From NCBI RefSeq assembly GCF_004363805.1, contig NZ_SNZP01000017.1:22376-86375 (forward strand): a stretch of 64,000 nt of DNA. Reading direction: 5' to 3'. This DNA comes from Paludibacterium purpuratum (GTDB taxonomy: Bacteria; Pseudomonadota; Gammaproteobacteria; Burkholderiales; Chromobacteriaceae). A program made the translations under genes and the position numbers. Of this stretch, positions 47,731 to 60,696 are shown piece by piece. Each line of letters starts with the position of its first letter. The first letter of the stretch is position 1. The notes below the pieces were generated by a model that made no database searches, was not told the origin of the DNA, and worked only from the letters and a program-made list of their open reading frames with translations.

Positions 47731-49368
47731 ATGTCCGAAAACAAAAACATTCAGGCCGCTGTGCTCGACAGCGCCCATATCGGCGATATTCGCGGTGCGT
47801 TTGGCACCATTCGCCACAACGACACCGCCAAGCGTACCGGGTGGTTCGCACGGCTTAGAACGCTGTTGGCGATTATCGGCCCGGGGCTGATCGTCATGGT
47901 CGGCGATAACGATGCCGGCGCTTTTAGCACCTATGGCCAGACCGGCCAAAACTACGGCACGGCATTGTTGTGGACCTTGGCCATGCTGATTCCGGTGTTG
48001 TATGTCAGCCAGGAAATGGTGCTGCGGCTGGGCGCGATCACCGGCGTTGGGCATGCGCGCCTGATTCTGGAACGCTTCGGCAAATTCTGGGGCGCCTTCA
48101 GCGCGATCGACCTGCTCTTGCTCAATGCGCTGACCATCGTCACCGAGTTCATCGGCATCAGCCTGGGGATGGAATTCCTCGGTGTGCCCAAGGTCATGGG
48201 GGTCTTGTTATCGGCGGTGTTCATCATGGCGGCGGCCAGTACCGGCGACTTCCGCCGCTTCGAGCGTGTCTCGATGTTGCTGGTGATCGGTAGTCTGATC
48301 CTGGTGCCGATCCTGGTGATGGTGCATCCGCCGATGTCGCAAGTGGCGCACGATTTTGTGACGCCGCAGATGCCGGCGGGCGCCAAGCTGACCGATGTGA
48401 TGCTGTTGATCATCGGCATTGTCGGCACCACTGTGGCGCCATGGCAGTTGTTCTTCCAGCAGAGCTACGTCATCGATAAGCGCATTACGCCGCGTTTCAT
48501 CAAATACGGCCGTGCCGATCTACTGCTGGGCATCGTGTTGGTGATCGTCGGCGCCGTGGCCATGATCTCCTTTACCGCGCAGATCTTTGCCGGCCACCCC
48601 GAGTTCGGCAATTTCCAGGATGCGGGCGCCATCTGCGCCGGCTTCGCCAAATACTATGGCCGCCTGCCGGGCGTGCTGTTCGCCATTGCCCTGATCGACG
48701 CCTCCATCATCGGCGCCATGGCGGTCTCGCTGTCCACTGCCTATGCGCTGGGCGATGTACTGAGCCTGAAGCACTCGCTGCATCGCAAGCCGACCGACGC
48801 GCCGGGCTTTTATGCGATGTACTGCGGCCTGATCGCCGTGGCGGCGGCTCTGGTGCTGATCCCCGGTGTGCCGCTGGGACTGTTGACCAATGCGGTGCAA
48901 ACGTTGGCCGGCGTGTTGCTGCCAAGCGCCGTGGTGTTCTTGCTGATCCTGTGCAACGACAAGGAAGTGCTGGGGCCGTGGGTCAATACGCGCACGACCA
49001 ATGTGATGGCGGCCGTCATCGTGGCGGCGTTGGTGGTGCTGTCGGTCATCCTGACCGCCTCGGTCGCGTTCCCGGATATTTCGAGCGAAACGATCGTCGG
49101 TATTTTGATCGGCGGCGGGTTGATTTCGTTGATTTGCGCGATCGTCGTCAATGTACTGCGCGCCCGCGAAGCGGCCGATAGGGGCGGCGACGAGCAGAGC
49201 GATCGCCAGATCAGCCAGAAAGCCCTGTACGAATTCCGTATGGCGCCGTTGGCCAAGCTCAAGCCGATGACCCTGTCTTCGGGCAACAAGCTGTGGATGT
49301 CCATCTTGCGGATCTACCTGCTGGTGGCGATGGGGATGGTGATTTATTCGGTGATTCACGCAATCTGA
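47731..49368 (+). CDS. NRAMP-related transporter, probable Mg2+ importer (NRMT type)
   Basis: The 545-residue protein has an 11-helix NRAMP-like topology with a hydrophilic N-terminus. The helix-1 metal motif, DPGN in true NRAMPs, is DNDAGAF here (GPGLIVMVGDNDAGAFSTYG), and the helix-6 Met-Pro-His motif is replaced (VGTTVAPWQLFFQQSYVIDK). Loss of that Met is known for NRAMP-related Mg2+ transporters. A MgtC gene lies 51 bp downstream, which fits magnesium. AAGGGAAG lies before the ATG at 47731. Mn2+ transport remains possible. Confidence 0.8.
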   Translation: MSENKNIQAAVLDSAHIGDIRGAFGTIRHNDTAKRTGWFARLRTLLAIIGPGLIVMVGDNDAGAFSTYGQTGQNYGTALLWTLAMLIPVLYVSQEMVLRLGAITGVGHARLILERFGKFWGAFSAIDLLLLNALTIVTEFIGISLGMEFLGVPKVMGVLLSAVFIMAAASTGDFRRFERVSMLLVIGSLILVPILVMVHPPMSQVAHDFVTPQMPAGAKLTDVMLLIIGIVGTTVAPWQLFFQQSYVIDKRITPRFIKYGRADLLLGIVLVIVGAVAMISFTAQIFAGHPEFGNFQDAGAICAGFAKYYGRLPGVLFAIALIDASIIGAMAVSLSTAYALGDVLSLKHSLHRKPTDAPGFYAMYCGLIAVAAALVLIPGVPLGLLTNAVQTLAGVLLPSAVVFLLILCNDKEVLGPWVNTRTTNVMAAVIVAALVVLSVILTASVAFPDISSETIVGILIGGGLISLICAIVVNVLRAREAADRGGDEQSDRQISQKALYEFRMAPLAKLKPMTLSSGNKLWMSILRIYLLVAMGMVIYSVIHAI

Positions 49369-49419
49369 TTCAAGCGCCCCCGGGTCTAGGCCCGGGGCGT
49401 GCCGCCATGGGAGTCTGCC

Positions 49420-50136
49420 ATGCAAACCTTATTCAATTTCAGTCTTTCGCCTTTTCTGCACTCGGCGCTAGCCTTGGTGACGGCCTTCGTTTTCGGGTCG
49501 AGCATCGGCTATGAGCGCCAGGTGCGCCAGCGTACCGCCGGCTTGCGGACCAATGCGCTGGTGGCGGTGGGGGCGGCGGCCTTTGTCGATATGGCGTTGC
49601 GCCTGACCGGCGCCGACGGCGCGGTGCGCGTCGTTTCGTATGTGGTGTCCGGCGTCGGCTTTCTCGGTGCCGGAACCATCATGAAGGATGGTCTCAATGT
49701 GCGCGGCCTGAACACGGCCGCCACCTTGTGGGGGTCGGCCGCGGCCGGTGCCTGCGCCGGCGCGGGGTTGTACGATTCCGCTTTGCTGGCGACGCTGGCC
49801 GTCCTGTCGGCCAATACGCTGTTGCGCCCGGTGGTGGATTCGATCAACCGCAAACCGCTGCACGACCGGGACAGCGAAGTCACCTATCAGCTGTGCGTCA
49901 TCACCACCAGCAACGAGCAGCAATTGGCGCGCGCCATGGTGGAAGAATTGCTGGAGCAGGCGCAATACCCGGTGGGCGACCTGGATGTCGATCCCTTCGG
50001 CGACGACGACGTCGAACTGACCGCCACTTTGCTATGTACATCGGCGGATTCGGCCGAGCTGGATCGCATCGCCGAGCGATTGTCGGCCAAAGCCTATATC
50101 AAACAAGCCTTCTGGAATCCAAGCACCACCGAGTAG
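49420..50136 (+). CDS. mgtC: MgtC/SapB-family inner membrane protein
   Basis: The N-terminal ~135 residues are the MgtC membrane domain: LALVTAFVFGSSIGYERQVR, then RTAGLRTNALVAVGAAAFVD, and the conserved GVGFLGAGTIMKDGLNVRGL and NTAATLWGSAAAGACAGAGL. A soluble C-terminal domain (about 150-238, ACT-like) follows. MgtC modulates ATP synthase and aids growth at low Mg2+; other members are magnesium-linked. GGGAG precedes the ATG at 49420. It is co-directional with the NRMT gene. Its stop is 15 bp from the convergent acnA. Confidence 0.88.
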   Translation: MQTLFNFSLSPFLHSALALVTAFVFGSSIGYERQVRQRTAGLRTNALVAVGAAAFVDMALRLTGADGAVRVVSYVVSGVGFLGAGTIMKDGLNVRGLNTAATLWGSAAAGACAGAGLYDSALLATLAVLSANTLLRPVVDSINRKPLHDRDSEVTYQLCVITTSNEQQLARAMVEELLEQAQYPVGDLDVDPFGDDDVELTATLLCTSADSAELDRIAERLSAKAYIKQAFWNPSTTE

Positions 50137-50151
50137 CGACGGCCGGCGGTC

Positions 50152-52824
<2,673 letters not shown>

Positions 52825-53009
52825 GCGGGCCTCCCTGGGTGTGCGACCAAGGGGGCGTGTCCATGGCTTCTCGATCGCGTGTGCGTTGGGATCTTACTTT
52901 GCCATTCATTATGGCAGTCAGATCGCAGTCGGCCAGGGATTTGATGTCGGCAGGTGAGGAGGGCGGCGGCGGGCGGCATGCCCCGCCGCGATGGTACGGC
53001 TAGGCGAAG

Positions 53010-53240
53010 TTATGTTCTTGGCTTAACCCGATCATCCTCGCATGCGGTCAGTTCGTTTGCGTAGGACACGGTTTGCTCGACGCTGACGTCGTCGTCGTAA
53101 AGCGCCTTGATGTAGCGATCGGAGAGCTGCTTCCATTTCTGATGCGTACAGTCTTCGGTCGAGGTGCCGCTGACGTTTGCGAGAATCGGCGCGCTGCTCA
53201 TGAAGGCCACGGCCAAGCCGGCTACAAGTGGATGTCTCAT
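53010..53240 (-). CDS. Small secreted hypothetical protein (76 aa)
   Basis: MRHPLVAGLAVAFMSSAPILA is a signal peptide with an AXA-like end. The mature ~55 residues are acidic with two Cys (STEDCTHQKWKQLSDRYIKA, ANELTACEDDR). AGGAGA precedes the ATG. A small periplasmic or secreted protein of unknown role. Confidence 0.7.
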   Translation of the reverse strand: MRHPLVAGLAVAFMSSAPILANVSGTSTEDCTHQKWKQLSDRYIKALYDDDVSVEQTVSYANELTACEDDRVKPRT

Positions 53241-53477
53241 GAAAATCTCCTAAGTACATTGAAGTGTACGGGGTGTCGGCTGGGTTTGGTCGACAGGGTG
53301 TTAGTCCGCGTCGACGCGGTTATGCTCTCGTGAGTTTTCGGAAAGCGGTGACGGACAATGCGAAGGCGGCGTGAGTCCTGTTGCACAGGGATAGGGCTAT
53401 ATTTTTGACATTGTCGCACCCAGGACATATGACTAAATAATTCCAAGAAAAAATTCAGCATCCACGCGGAGTCGACA

Positions 53478-55643
53478 ATGTTTACCAAGGGGCGAAATGA
53501 CCTGTATGTGCGTGCCGGCTTAGCGACCCTGTGCATGCTGGCGGTGTCGGCCGCGATTTACGGTTACCTGATGCGCGACGAAGCGGAACGCGAAGCACAG
53601 GCACGCCAGGTCGCGGTTCAGGATCTGAAGGATCGAGTATTGGCCGGTAAGGCCATCCAGTTGGAGGCCACCTTCAACGCGATGTACCAGAATGCGCGCA
53701 CCATCTCGCTGTTGCCCAGCATTCGGGGCATTTCCGGCGGCAACCGCCATAACGACAAGGAAGATGTGGTCGCCCAGGGGCGCATGAGCGCCGATAGCTT
53801 CAAGACCGTGCAGCAGATTTATAACAACTTGGCCGGTAGCGCGCATGTATCCGAGGTCTATGCGGTGCTGCCGGGGTTGGATTACAAAAAGGGCGAGGTG
53901 CCCTTTTTTATGTTCGACACGCTGATCGTCGATAACAATGCCAAAAGCGAGGACAGTGGCCCGGAGGTGAAGAATCCGGACAAGCCGGAAGAGCTGGAGG
54001 ACGAGGAGTACACCTATTTCCCCAAGCAGTTGGATAGCATCCGCGCGGCACATCCCACTTTCGATTTCCACGCGATCGACGATATCCCTGCGTATTTCTC
54101 CCCGGTGATGCGCACTTGCGACAACACCCAGTACTACTCCAAGAAGGCCTGCAGCGTGCTCGACGCCAACGGCTTCATCTACTCGATCCCGATCTATCGC
54201 GGGGACAGCAAGGTGCTCAACGGCCTGATCGCCGTGATTTCTCGAACCAATGCCTTCGAAGCCGAACTGCTGGATGTGCCGTATCTGATTCTGACTGACA
54301 AGGATCGCGAAAGCGCGCATAAGGATGGCGTGACCATGCCGCCCGGCGTCTCGCCGTTCGGTCTGGTCAACGAGGCGCACGGCATTCGTATTTTCGACCG
54401 TCGCAATAAAGCGCTGGGTAAGCTGCTGGCGCAGCCAGACAACGCCGGCGAGCAACTGCTCGCCCGTCCGCTGAAGATCCATTCCGATACCCCTTGGGTG
54501 CTGTATCTCCACGTGACGCCGGTGATGTTGGCACAGGCGCTTACCCCCGTGGTCTCGGCTTACCACAGCCGGCTCGTGACAGTGTTTTGCGTGCTGTTGC
54601 TGCTTTATCTGCTGGCGTTGCTTTTTGTCTACCGGCAGCATCGCAATCATGTGGAAATGCGCGCACTGCGCGGGGTGGAATCGACCATCCTGCGAGTCGC
54701 CAGCGAACACGATTTCTCCACCCGTGTGCCCGCGGCCGCGCAGAGTAAGGCGCAGCGCACCATTGTCGCGTTCAATACCCTGTTGGAGGGGCTGCAGAGC
54801 AGTCTGCGCGAGGTGTTGCAGAATCTAAGCGAGATGGATGGCGCCTCCGGCCATTTGCAGACTTCATCCGCCTCGATGAAGAGCGCGGCGCAGGACGGCT
54901 CGCGCGCTGCGGCGCATATGCACCAGGAGCTCGAACTGATCGTCGCCAACCTGGCGGTGCTCAACGAGCGAACCCGTGCCGCCGCCGAGTTGACCCGGAA
55001 GTCTTTTGAAATTTCCGAGAACAACGACCAGATTATCCATCTGGCTGTCGAGGAGATCGGGACGATTGCCAGCTCGGTGTCGGCGGCGGCGGGCAAGATC
55101 ACCGAACTGCAAGCCTCGACCGATGCCATTTCCCGCGTGGTGGGTGTGATCGACGAATTGGCCAAGCAGACCAATCTGTTGGCGCTCAATGCCGCCATCG
55201 AGGCGGCGCGGGCCGGCGAGGCGGGGCGCGGTTTCGCCGTGGTGGCCGACGAGGTGCGCAAGCTTGCGGACCGCACGACGCAATCGACCGACGAGATCGA
55301 GCAGATCATCCGGCAGATTCAGCAAAATACGCACGAAGTGTCCGATACCATGGGCACGGTGGAGGGACAGGTGCAATCCGGGGTCGAGCATGTCAACCGA
55401 ACCGGCGACGCGGTGGCGCAAATCAAGACCAGCGCCGGCGAGGTGCTGGCCTTGGTTGGGGAGATCAGCCGGGCACTGGAGGAGCAAAATGCGCATACCG
55501 GCGAAGTGGCTCAGGAGGTTGCCCGGGTTGCAAGCCAGGCGACTCAGACCGAGCAAGCCGCGTTGCATACCGCCCAAGACGCCGACCAGGTGACGGCGCT
55601 GTCGGCTGCTATGGCTCGGGCCATCGGCCAATTCAAACTTTGA
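53478..55643 (+). CDS. Methyl-accepting chemotaxis protein with large periplasmic domain
   Basis: The first membrane segment ([20 protein letters not shown]) is followed by a periplasmic region of ~310 residues with Cache-like pieces ([38 protein letters not shown]). A second membrane segment ([20 protein letters not shown]) and a HAMP-like linker lead to the signalling hairpin [37 protein letters not shown]. The sensor domain differs from that of the receptor at 11642. The ATG at 53478 is the family-like start. Its last 11 bp overlap the 3' end of the convergent gene. Confidence 0.88.
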   Translation: MFTKGRNDLYVRAGLATLCMLAVSAAIYGYLMRDEAEREAQARQVAVQDLKDRVLAGKAIQLEATFNAMYQNARTISLLPSIRGISGGNRHNDKEDVVAQGRMSADSFKTVQQIYNNLAGSAHVSEVYAVLPGLDYKKGEVPFFMFDTLIVDNNAKSEDSGPEVKNPDKPEELEDEEYTYFPKQLDSIRAAHPTFDFHAIDDIPAYFSPVMRTCDNTQYYSKKACSVLDANGFIYSIPIYRGDSKVLNGLIAVISRTNAFEAELLDVPYLILTDKDRESAHKDGVTMPPGVSPFGLVNEAHGIRIFDRRNKALGKLLAQPDNAGEQLLARPLKIHSDTPWVLYLHVTPVMLAQALTPVVSAYHSRLVTVFCVLLLLYLLALLFVYRQHRNHVEMRALRGVESTILRVASEHDFSTRVPAAAQSKAQRTIVAFNTLLEGLQSSLREVLQNLSEMDGASGHLQTSSASMKSAAQDGSRAAAHMHQELELIVANLAVLNERTRAAAELTRKSFEISENNDQIIHLAVEEIGTIASSVSAAAGKITELQASTDAISRVVGVIDELAKQTNLLALNAAIEAARAGEAGRGFAVVADEVRKLADRTTQSTDEIEQIIRQIQQNTHEVSDTMGTVEGQVQSGVEHVNRTGDAVAQIKTSAGEVLALVGEISRALEEQNAHTGEVAQEVARVASQATQTEQAALHTAQDADQVTALSAAMARAIGQFKL

Positions 55644-56136
55644 GCGAGCCGGCGTCGTCGGCTTGGTCGTACAGGAAGTCGATTGCCAGGTGATGCATCA
55701 ATTCGCGTAGGATCAGCAATGTCGCCGCAAGCTCGGCGTCGAGTGTCTGGCCGTTGCGCGGCCAGGGGCGGCCCAGAGCGCTGTCCGCCAACTGCTGGTA
55801 AACCTGTTCCAGCGCCGCGCGGCTCACCGGCGGCGGCGAAACGATAGCGAGCACTTGGCGGACCAGCGGGGAATCGGCCTGCCAGCGTGCGTTGGCGGGC
55901 AACTGTGCGCCAAGTGGCGCGATTCGATCCTCGACGAGTTGAATCGCGGCCTCCAGTCGCTCGGGGCGCGGCGGCAAGGGCGTCATGGCGACCTGTGCCA
56001 ATACGGCACTGTCGAGCGTAAGTTGCCAGCCGTCGGGCAGCGCGGTCAGTTCGCAAGGCGCCACGCCCGATGCCACCGCCAGACGGATGGTCGGTCGTGG
56101 CGCTTTGGCGTTGTTGTTCTCTTTGTGGATGTTCAT
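55633..56136 (-). CDS. Hypothetical protein (167 aa)
   Basis: [20 protein letters not shown] begins after a good AAGGAAGG ribosome site; a longer frame to 56199 exists. The protein is mixed alpha/beta with a helical C-terminus ([40 protein letters not shown]). No motif is recognised. It overlaps the tail of the chemoreceptor gene on the other strand and is divergent from the solute-binding protein gene. Confidence 0.6.
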   Translation of the reverse strand: MNIHKENNNAKAPRPTIRLAVASGVAPCELTALPDGWQLTLDSAVLAQVAMTPLPPRPERLEAAIQLVEDRIAPLGAQLPANARWQADSPLVRQVLAIVSPPPVSRAALEQVYQQLADSALGRPWPRNGQTLDAELAATLLILRELMHHLAIDFLYDQADDAGSLKV

Positions 56137-56243
56137 GGTTTGCCTTCCTTGTCGTATCAGTCTGCTGATGCGCGCGCCGGCGGGCAAGTGCTTCAACACA
56201 GAATTTCTTTTGGTGAAACCATGACTTTGCCAGGAAAAAATAC

Positions 56244-56978
56244 ATGAAACGTTGGTTGGTGTTGCTGGGTTGCTTGTGGTGGTTGCCGGTCGCGGCGAAG
56301 CCGTTTTTGCTGTGCGCCGAACCCTGGTACCCCTTCATCTATCAGGATGCGGGGCAAGCAAGGGGGCTGTTGGTAGATGCGCTGCAGCGTCAGCCCGATG
56401 TGCGTATCCGCTACCGTTTTATGGGCATGGCCGGTTGCGAGAAGCTGATGCGGCAAGGGCAGGTCGACCTGGCGGCTTTCGCCACGATGTCGCATTTGCC
56501 GCCAGGCTGGCTTAACACCCGTCAGACACTGGTCACCTGGGTGCTGTATGCCTGGGTGCCGTTAAAGAGCCCTGTCACCCATTTCTCGCCCGAAGCGTTT
56601 GCCGGTAAGCGCCTGGCCTGGATCGACGCCTACGATTACCCCGAGACGCTGGATAAAGACCAGCAATATCGGCGTGTGCCGGCGGTCGATTCCGTGGAGG
56701 CGGTGGCGCTGCTGGCCAACGGGCGCATCGATCTGATGCTGGACGATCCGTTTGTGACGCAAGACGTCGATCCGGTTTTTGCGCGAGCAATCCGTCGCCT
56801 GCCGGAAGTCGTCGCCAGTAAGCCGCAGCCGCTGGCTCTGCGGCCGGGTCTGGGGTGGCTGCGAGACCGCATCGATCGGGGCGTGCAGCAGATGCGCGAC
56901 GATGGCAGTCTGGATGCATTTTATCAATTCCACTTCGGCGCGGGACTACAGGCGCTGTCGGTGTCCGATAAACCCTAG
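56244..56978 (+). CDS. Periplasmic solute-binding protein (family 3-like)
   Basis: The signal peptide MKRWLVLLGCLWWLPVAA precedes a ~220-residue two-lobe binding fold: LLCAEPWYPFIYQDAGQARG, LMRQGQVDLAAFATMSHLPP, the hinge segment SVEAVALLANGRIDLMLDDP, and the end RIDRGVQQMRDDGSLDAFYQ. It resembles amino-acid-type ABC or sensory binding proteins. No ABC transporter genes are adjacent, so it may instead serve as a sensor or stand-alone binder. The REC-PP2C gene follows on the other strand. Confidence 0.82.
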   Translation: MKRWLVLLGCLWWLPVAAKPFLLCAEPWYPFIYQDAGQARGLLVDALQRQPDVRIRYRFMGMAGCEKLMRQGQVDLAAFATMSHLPPGWLNTRQTLVTWVLYAWVPLKSPVTHFSPEAFAGKRLAWIDAYDYPETLDKDQQYRRVPAVDSVEAVALLANGRIDLMLDDPFVTQDVDPVFARAIRRLPEVVASKPQPLALRPGLGWLRDRIDRGVQQMRDDGSLDAFYQFHFGAGLQALSVSDKP

Positions 56979-57000
56979 CGGTGTTACTGCGCCAGGCAAA

Positions 57001-58158
57001 TCAGTCTTTCGGGGTATGTAGTTTTACGATCAGTAGCGAGACGTCGTCTTGGGCGTGGTTACCGTCCAGGTGTTCGCTCAATGCGGCGAGAACATGCTTG
57101 CCGACCGAGTCGGGCCAGCCGGTTTCGATCGCACGGATGACGCCGTCGATACCGAATAGCTTGCCGTGCGGCATACATGCCTCGGTAATGCCATCGGACG
57201 TCAGTACCAGCAGGTCGCCGTCTTGCCAGGGGATCTGCTCGAGTCCTGAGTCGAAATCGCTCTCGTCGAGAATGCCCAAGGGGGGGTAACGCGGCGGGAA
57301 GAGGTGTTTCAGCTTTCCGCCGGCGCCGATCAGTAGCGCGCAGGGAGTCCCGCCGTTCCAAATCGACAGGGTGTGTTGGGTATAGTCGATCGAGCAAAGT
57401 GCGGCCGCGACGAAGCGACCGGTCGGTAACAGGCTGTGCAGTTTTTTGTTGATGCCGCTGGCCAGTAAGCTGGTGGAGAGGTATTGCTTGACCAGTTCGT
57501 AGAAGCCGTCAATGACCGGCAAGGCGCTGATCGCCGCCGTTAGACCGTGTCCGGTGCAGTCGGCGAGCAGAAAGTGTTCGATACCGGGTGCGGACAGACT
57601 GCGGCAGACAACGTCTCCGTTAAAAATGCCCGCGGGGTGGAGCTTGTGCCAGATGTGCGCTTGACCGACGAAGGAGCGGTAGGTCAGGCGCTGGATGAGC
57701 TCCAGCGCCAGCGTCTGCTCGAACTCGTTTTCTTCGTAGTAGCGTGCCAAGCGTATGGCGTCTTGGGTGATTTGCTGTTGCAGGTGCGCAATGCGTAAGA
57801 AGACCTGGATCTTGGTGAGCAGCAGCTCGGGATTGACCGGTTTGATCAGATAATCGTCGCCGCCGATACGTAGACCGGCCATGACCTGTTCTTCATCGCC
57901 GTTGGCCGATAGGAACAGAATCGGTACCCAATCGTCGCGGAATAGTTGGCGCAATTCGGCGGTGGTTTGCAGGCCGTCCATCTCCGGCATGGCCATATCC
58001 ATGACCACTAGGTCGGGACGTTGCTGCCGGCAGAATTCGATCGCATCTTGACCTCGCCCTGCGCCGTGGCAGCGTAGGCCGGCCAGTTCGAGGCCGTGTG
58101 TCAGCAGCTCAAGTGAAAACCTGTTGTCATCGACCAGCAAAATTAGCGGTGGTGGCAT
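57001..58158 (-). CDS. Response regulator with PP2C (SpoIIE/RsbU) phosphatase
   Basis: Residues 5-120 are a receiver domain with Asp in LVVMDMAMPEMDG. A helical linker (LQQQITQDAIRLARYYEENE) leads to a PPM/SpoIIE phosphatase (FNGDVVCRSLSAPGIEHFLL, ADCTGHGLTAAISALPVIDG, LLVLTSDGITEACM), with the metal-binding Asp residues in DCTGHG and SDGITE. Such proteins dephosphorylate anti-anti-sigma or STAS partners under control of a histidine kinase. The kinase and partner are not next to it. Confidence 0.9.
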   Translation of the reverse strand: MPPPLILLVDDNRFSLELLTHGLELAGLRCHGAGRGQDAIEFCRQQRPDLVVMDMAMPEMDGLQTTAELRQLFRDDWVPILFLSANGDEEQVMAGLRIGGDDYLIKPVNPELLLTKIQVFLRIAHLQQQITQDAIRLARYYEENEFEQTLALELIQRLTYRSFVGQAHIWHKLHPAGIFNGDVVCRSLSAPGIEHFLLADCTGHGLTAAISALPVIDGFYELVKQYLSTSLLASGINKKLHSLLPTGRFVAAALCSIDYTQHTLSIWNGGTPCALLIGAGGKLKHLFPPRYPPLGILDESDFDSGLEQIPWQDGDLLVLTSDGITEACMPHGKLFGIDGVIRAIETGWPDSVGKHVLAALSEHLDGNHAQDDVSLLIVKLHTPKD

Positions 58159-58428
58159 GGGTGCCTCAAGTCGATTGGCTTTCAGTAACAGGCGTTGAGT
58201 GCGAAGGACCCGCTCGACGGGTTCTGGTACGCAAGTTACATCCGATATCGTTCTCAGCAGTCATTATTGCCGACCGGTCGTAGAATGCAAGTCGATTATA
58301 TTTAACAATTCCGCGCGGACAAATGAATATATAAATTTATTAGATGGCCGAATGATGGTATATAAGTCGTCCCATGGCGCGGCTGTATGCTAGGGACAGG
58401 CGCCATCGTACGTACCCAGGAGTTGTTC

Positions 58429-59766
58429 ATGACCACCCATTCTCATGCCGAGATGCCGCCCGAGGCGCAGATGATGCTGGCTGCCGCCTGGCAGGCGCAA
58501 TGCGCGGGACGGTTGCGTGCAGCCGGCAGCGGCTATCGGCGCGTGCTGGCGCGTTGGCCCGATTTGGCCGATGCGCATCACTCCTTCGGTTTGTGGCAAT
58601 ACCAGAGTGGGCAAGGCGAGGCGGCGTTGGCTTCGTTGCAACGCGCCGTGACGTTGGCGTCGGCGCGTGCCGATTGGCACAACGACCTGGGTAATCTGTA
58701 CACCGCGCTGGGGCGCGATGACGAAGCTGCGGCGGCTTTCATCGCTTCGCTGGAATGCGATGTGCACCAGGCGCCGGTTTGGCGCAATCTGGGTGCGGTT
58801 CTGCAGCGCGGTGGGCATCTGGATGAGGCGCTGACCGCCTTCGAGAAGGCGTTGGCGCTGGATGTGACGCGCGCAGAAGCCTGGTGCGACTTGGCTGCGT
58901 TGCATGAAGCGCTCGGCAATGTGCTTGAGGCGGCGCATTGCCAATGCCAGGCTTATGTCCTGCCGCCGCACGAGGCCAAGCCGCGCCGGCTGCTGGCAAC
59001 ATCTTTTTACGTGCTTGGGCGAATCGACGAGGCGGCCGAGGTTTACCGTCAATGGCTCGACGCCGAACCCGGCAATCCGATCGCCGAGCACATGCTGGCG
59101 GCCTGCACGGTGGAGAACGTGCCGCCGCGTGCGTCCGATGCCTATCTGGAGATGTATTTCGACCAGGCGTCCGTGCAGTTCGACAACAAGATGCTCGACA
59201 CGCTCGATTACCGGATTCCCGAGTTGATCGGCCAGATGCTGGCCGAATACGATCTGCCTGCCCACGGTCTGAACGTGCTCGATGCCGGTTGCGGCACTGG
59301 GCTGTGCGGATCGTTCTTGGCGCCGTGGGCACGCGAGTTGATCGGTATCGATCTGTCGTCGAAAAGCTTGGCGCTGGCAGCGAAGAAAGATTGCTACGAT
59401 GCGCTGCACCAGGTGGAAATCGTCAGCTATCTGCAACGGCACCCGGCGTACTTCGATCTGATTGCCAGTGCCGATACCTTCATTTACTTCGGCGCGCTTG
59501 AGCCGTTCCTGAATGCCGCTGCGGCGTCGTTGACCGCGGGCGGCTTGCTGGTGGCCTCGGTGGAAGAGCGTTTCGAGCAGGACGGCTTCGGTATTACGCC
59601 TAGCGGGCGCTACAACCATACCCAAGACTATCTGCGCGCCGCGTTGGCGGCGGCTGGCCTGACCTTGCTGACGTTGAACCAGGTGACTGTGCGGGTGGAG
59701 CTTGGCCGGCCGGTGCCGGGCTTGTTGCTGGTCGCGCGGAAAAATGCATCGTTCTCTCGGCCATAA
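58429..59766 (+). CDS. TPR protein with C-terminal methyltransferase domain
   Basis: The first ~230 residues are tetratricopeptide repeats (DLADAHHSFGLWQYQSGQGE, DWHNDLGNLYTALGRDDEAA, APVWRNLGAVLQRGGHLDEA). A class I SAM methyltransferase domain follows, with motif I LNVLDAGCGTGLCGSFLAPW and the acidic IGIDLSSKSLAL. The end LNQVTVRVELGRPVPGLLLV resembles the tail of this TPR-MTase family. The substrate is unknown; the TPR part implies a protein partner. CAGGAG precedes the ATG at 58429, chosen over an upstream ATG at 58387. Confidence 0.87.
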   Translation: MTTHSHAEMPPEAQMMLAAAWQAQCAGRLRAAGSGYRRVLARWPDLADAHHSFGLWQYQSGQGEAALASLQRAVTLASARADWHNDLGNLYTALGRDDEAAAAFIASLECDVHQAPVWRNLGAVLQRGGHLDEALTAFEKALALDVTRAEAWCDLAALHEALGNVLEAAHCQCQAYVLPPHEAKPRRLLATSFYVLGRIDEAAEVYRQWLDAEPGNPIAEHMLAACTVENVPPRASDAYLEMYFDQASVQFDNKMLDTLDYRIPELIGQMLAEYDLPAHGLNVLDAGCGTGLCGSFLAPWARELIGIDLSSKSLALAAKKDCYDALHQVEIVSYLQRHPAYFDLIASADTFIYFGALEPFLNAAAASLTAGGLLVASVEERFEQDGFGITPSGRYNHTQDYLRAALAAAGLTLLTLNQVTVRVELGRPVPGLLLVARKNASFSRP

Positions 59767-59869
59767 GCCCGATTTAATCTTCCTTGCGTACTCTAGTACC
59801 ATATTTTCTAAAATATAATGTCGATGACATGGCGTGCGCCGGCGCACGCCAACGAAGGAGCATGCAAAA

Positions 59870-60532
59870 ATGAAGCGAGTCGTGGCGGTTTGGGATCTGC
59901 CTACGCGGTTATTTCACTGGACGTTGGTTGGGTTATTCGCCGGCATGTGGTTTACCGGCACGCAAGGTGGCGATTGGTTGCGCTATCACATCTGGTGCGG
60001 CGAGGGTGTGGCGGTATTGTTGCTGTTCCGCCTTGTGTGGGGGTTCTTCGGTAGCCAAACCGCGCGCTTCAGCGATTTTCTCAAGGGGCCGGACGTGATC
60101 CGCCGCTATTTGCGCGGTCGTCTGCCCGAACATCAGCAGCCTGGCCATAATCCGCTGGGCGGATTGATGGTGCTGGCATTGATCCTGGTGCTGCTGTTCC
60201 AGGTTTCCACCGGTCTGTTTGCCTCCGATGTCGATAGCTACCTGTACAACGGTCCCCTGGCGCATTTGATTGCCTCGGGGCGTTCCGAAGTCCTGACCGA
60301 TCTGCATAAGGGCTTCTTCAACTTGATCATGCTGCTGGTGGCGGTGCATGTCGCCGCGGTGGTTTATCACCGCGTGTTCAAACGGCAGAACCTGATCGGC
60401 GCCATGCTCTCCGGCCGTAAGGCGTTCGACGCCGAGGTGGCGCCGCTCTATTTCGCGCCGCTGCGTTTGGCGCTGTTGAGTCTGGCGTTGTCGGCGGGTG
60501 TCGTGGTGGCGCTGGTGCTGGGGGCGGGGTAA
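59870..60532 (+). CDS. Cytochrome b561-type membrane protein
   Basis: The 220-residue protein starts MKRVVAVWDLPTRLFHWTLV, typical of the cytochrome b561/HupC-like domain. It has four membrane helices and haem-ligand-type His residues in FHW (helix 1), RYHIWCGEGVAVLLLFRLVW (helix 2) and NLIMLLVAVHVAAVVYHRVF (helix 4). It should carry electrons in the inner membrane; the redox partner is not encoded next to it. GAAGGAG precedes the ATG. Confidence 0.88.
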   Translation: MKRVVAVWDLPTRLFHWTLVGLFAGMWFTGTQGGDWLRYHIWCGEGVAVLLLFRLVWGFFGSQTARFSDFLKGPDVIRRYLRGRLPEHQQPGHNPLGGLMVLALILVLLFQVSTGLFASDVDSYLYNGPLAHLIASGRSEVLTDLHKGFFNLIMLLVAVHVAAVVYHRVFKRQNLIGAMLSGRKAFDAEVAPLYFAPLRLALLSLALSAGVVVALVLGAG

Positions 60533-60655
60533 GAGAGGGAGTAGGAACGGTTTATAGGGGACTGGCCCGTTCGGATGAATCTTAAAAACCTGTCCTTTGG
60601 GTCAGGCTACCTTGTCCCTCTCATAACGATCAATTAAAATCTATGACTTTATTTT

Positions 60656-60678
60656 AAATAAGAATGTCGTGAATTGCT
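60656..60678. repeat. 23-bp element upstream of vgrG, matching one before ssrA
   Basis: Two mismatches to 2416-2438. Here it ends 18 bp before the vgrG start codon, so it lies in the leader or promoter. Confidence 0.45.
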
Positions 60679-60696
60679 GCGACAGTCTCCGCGCCC

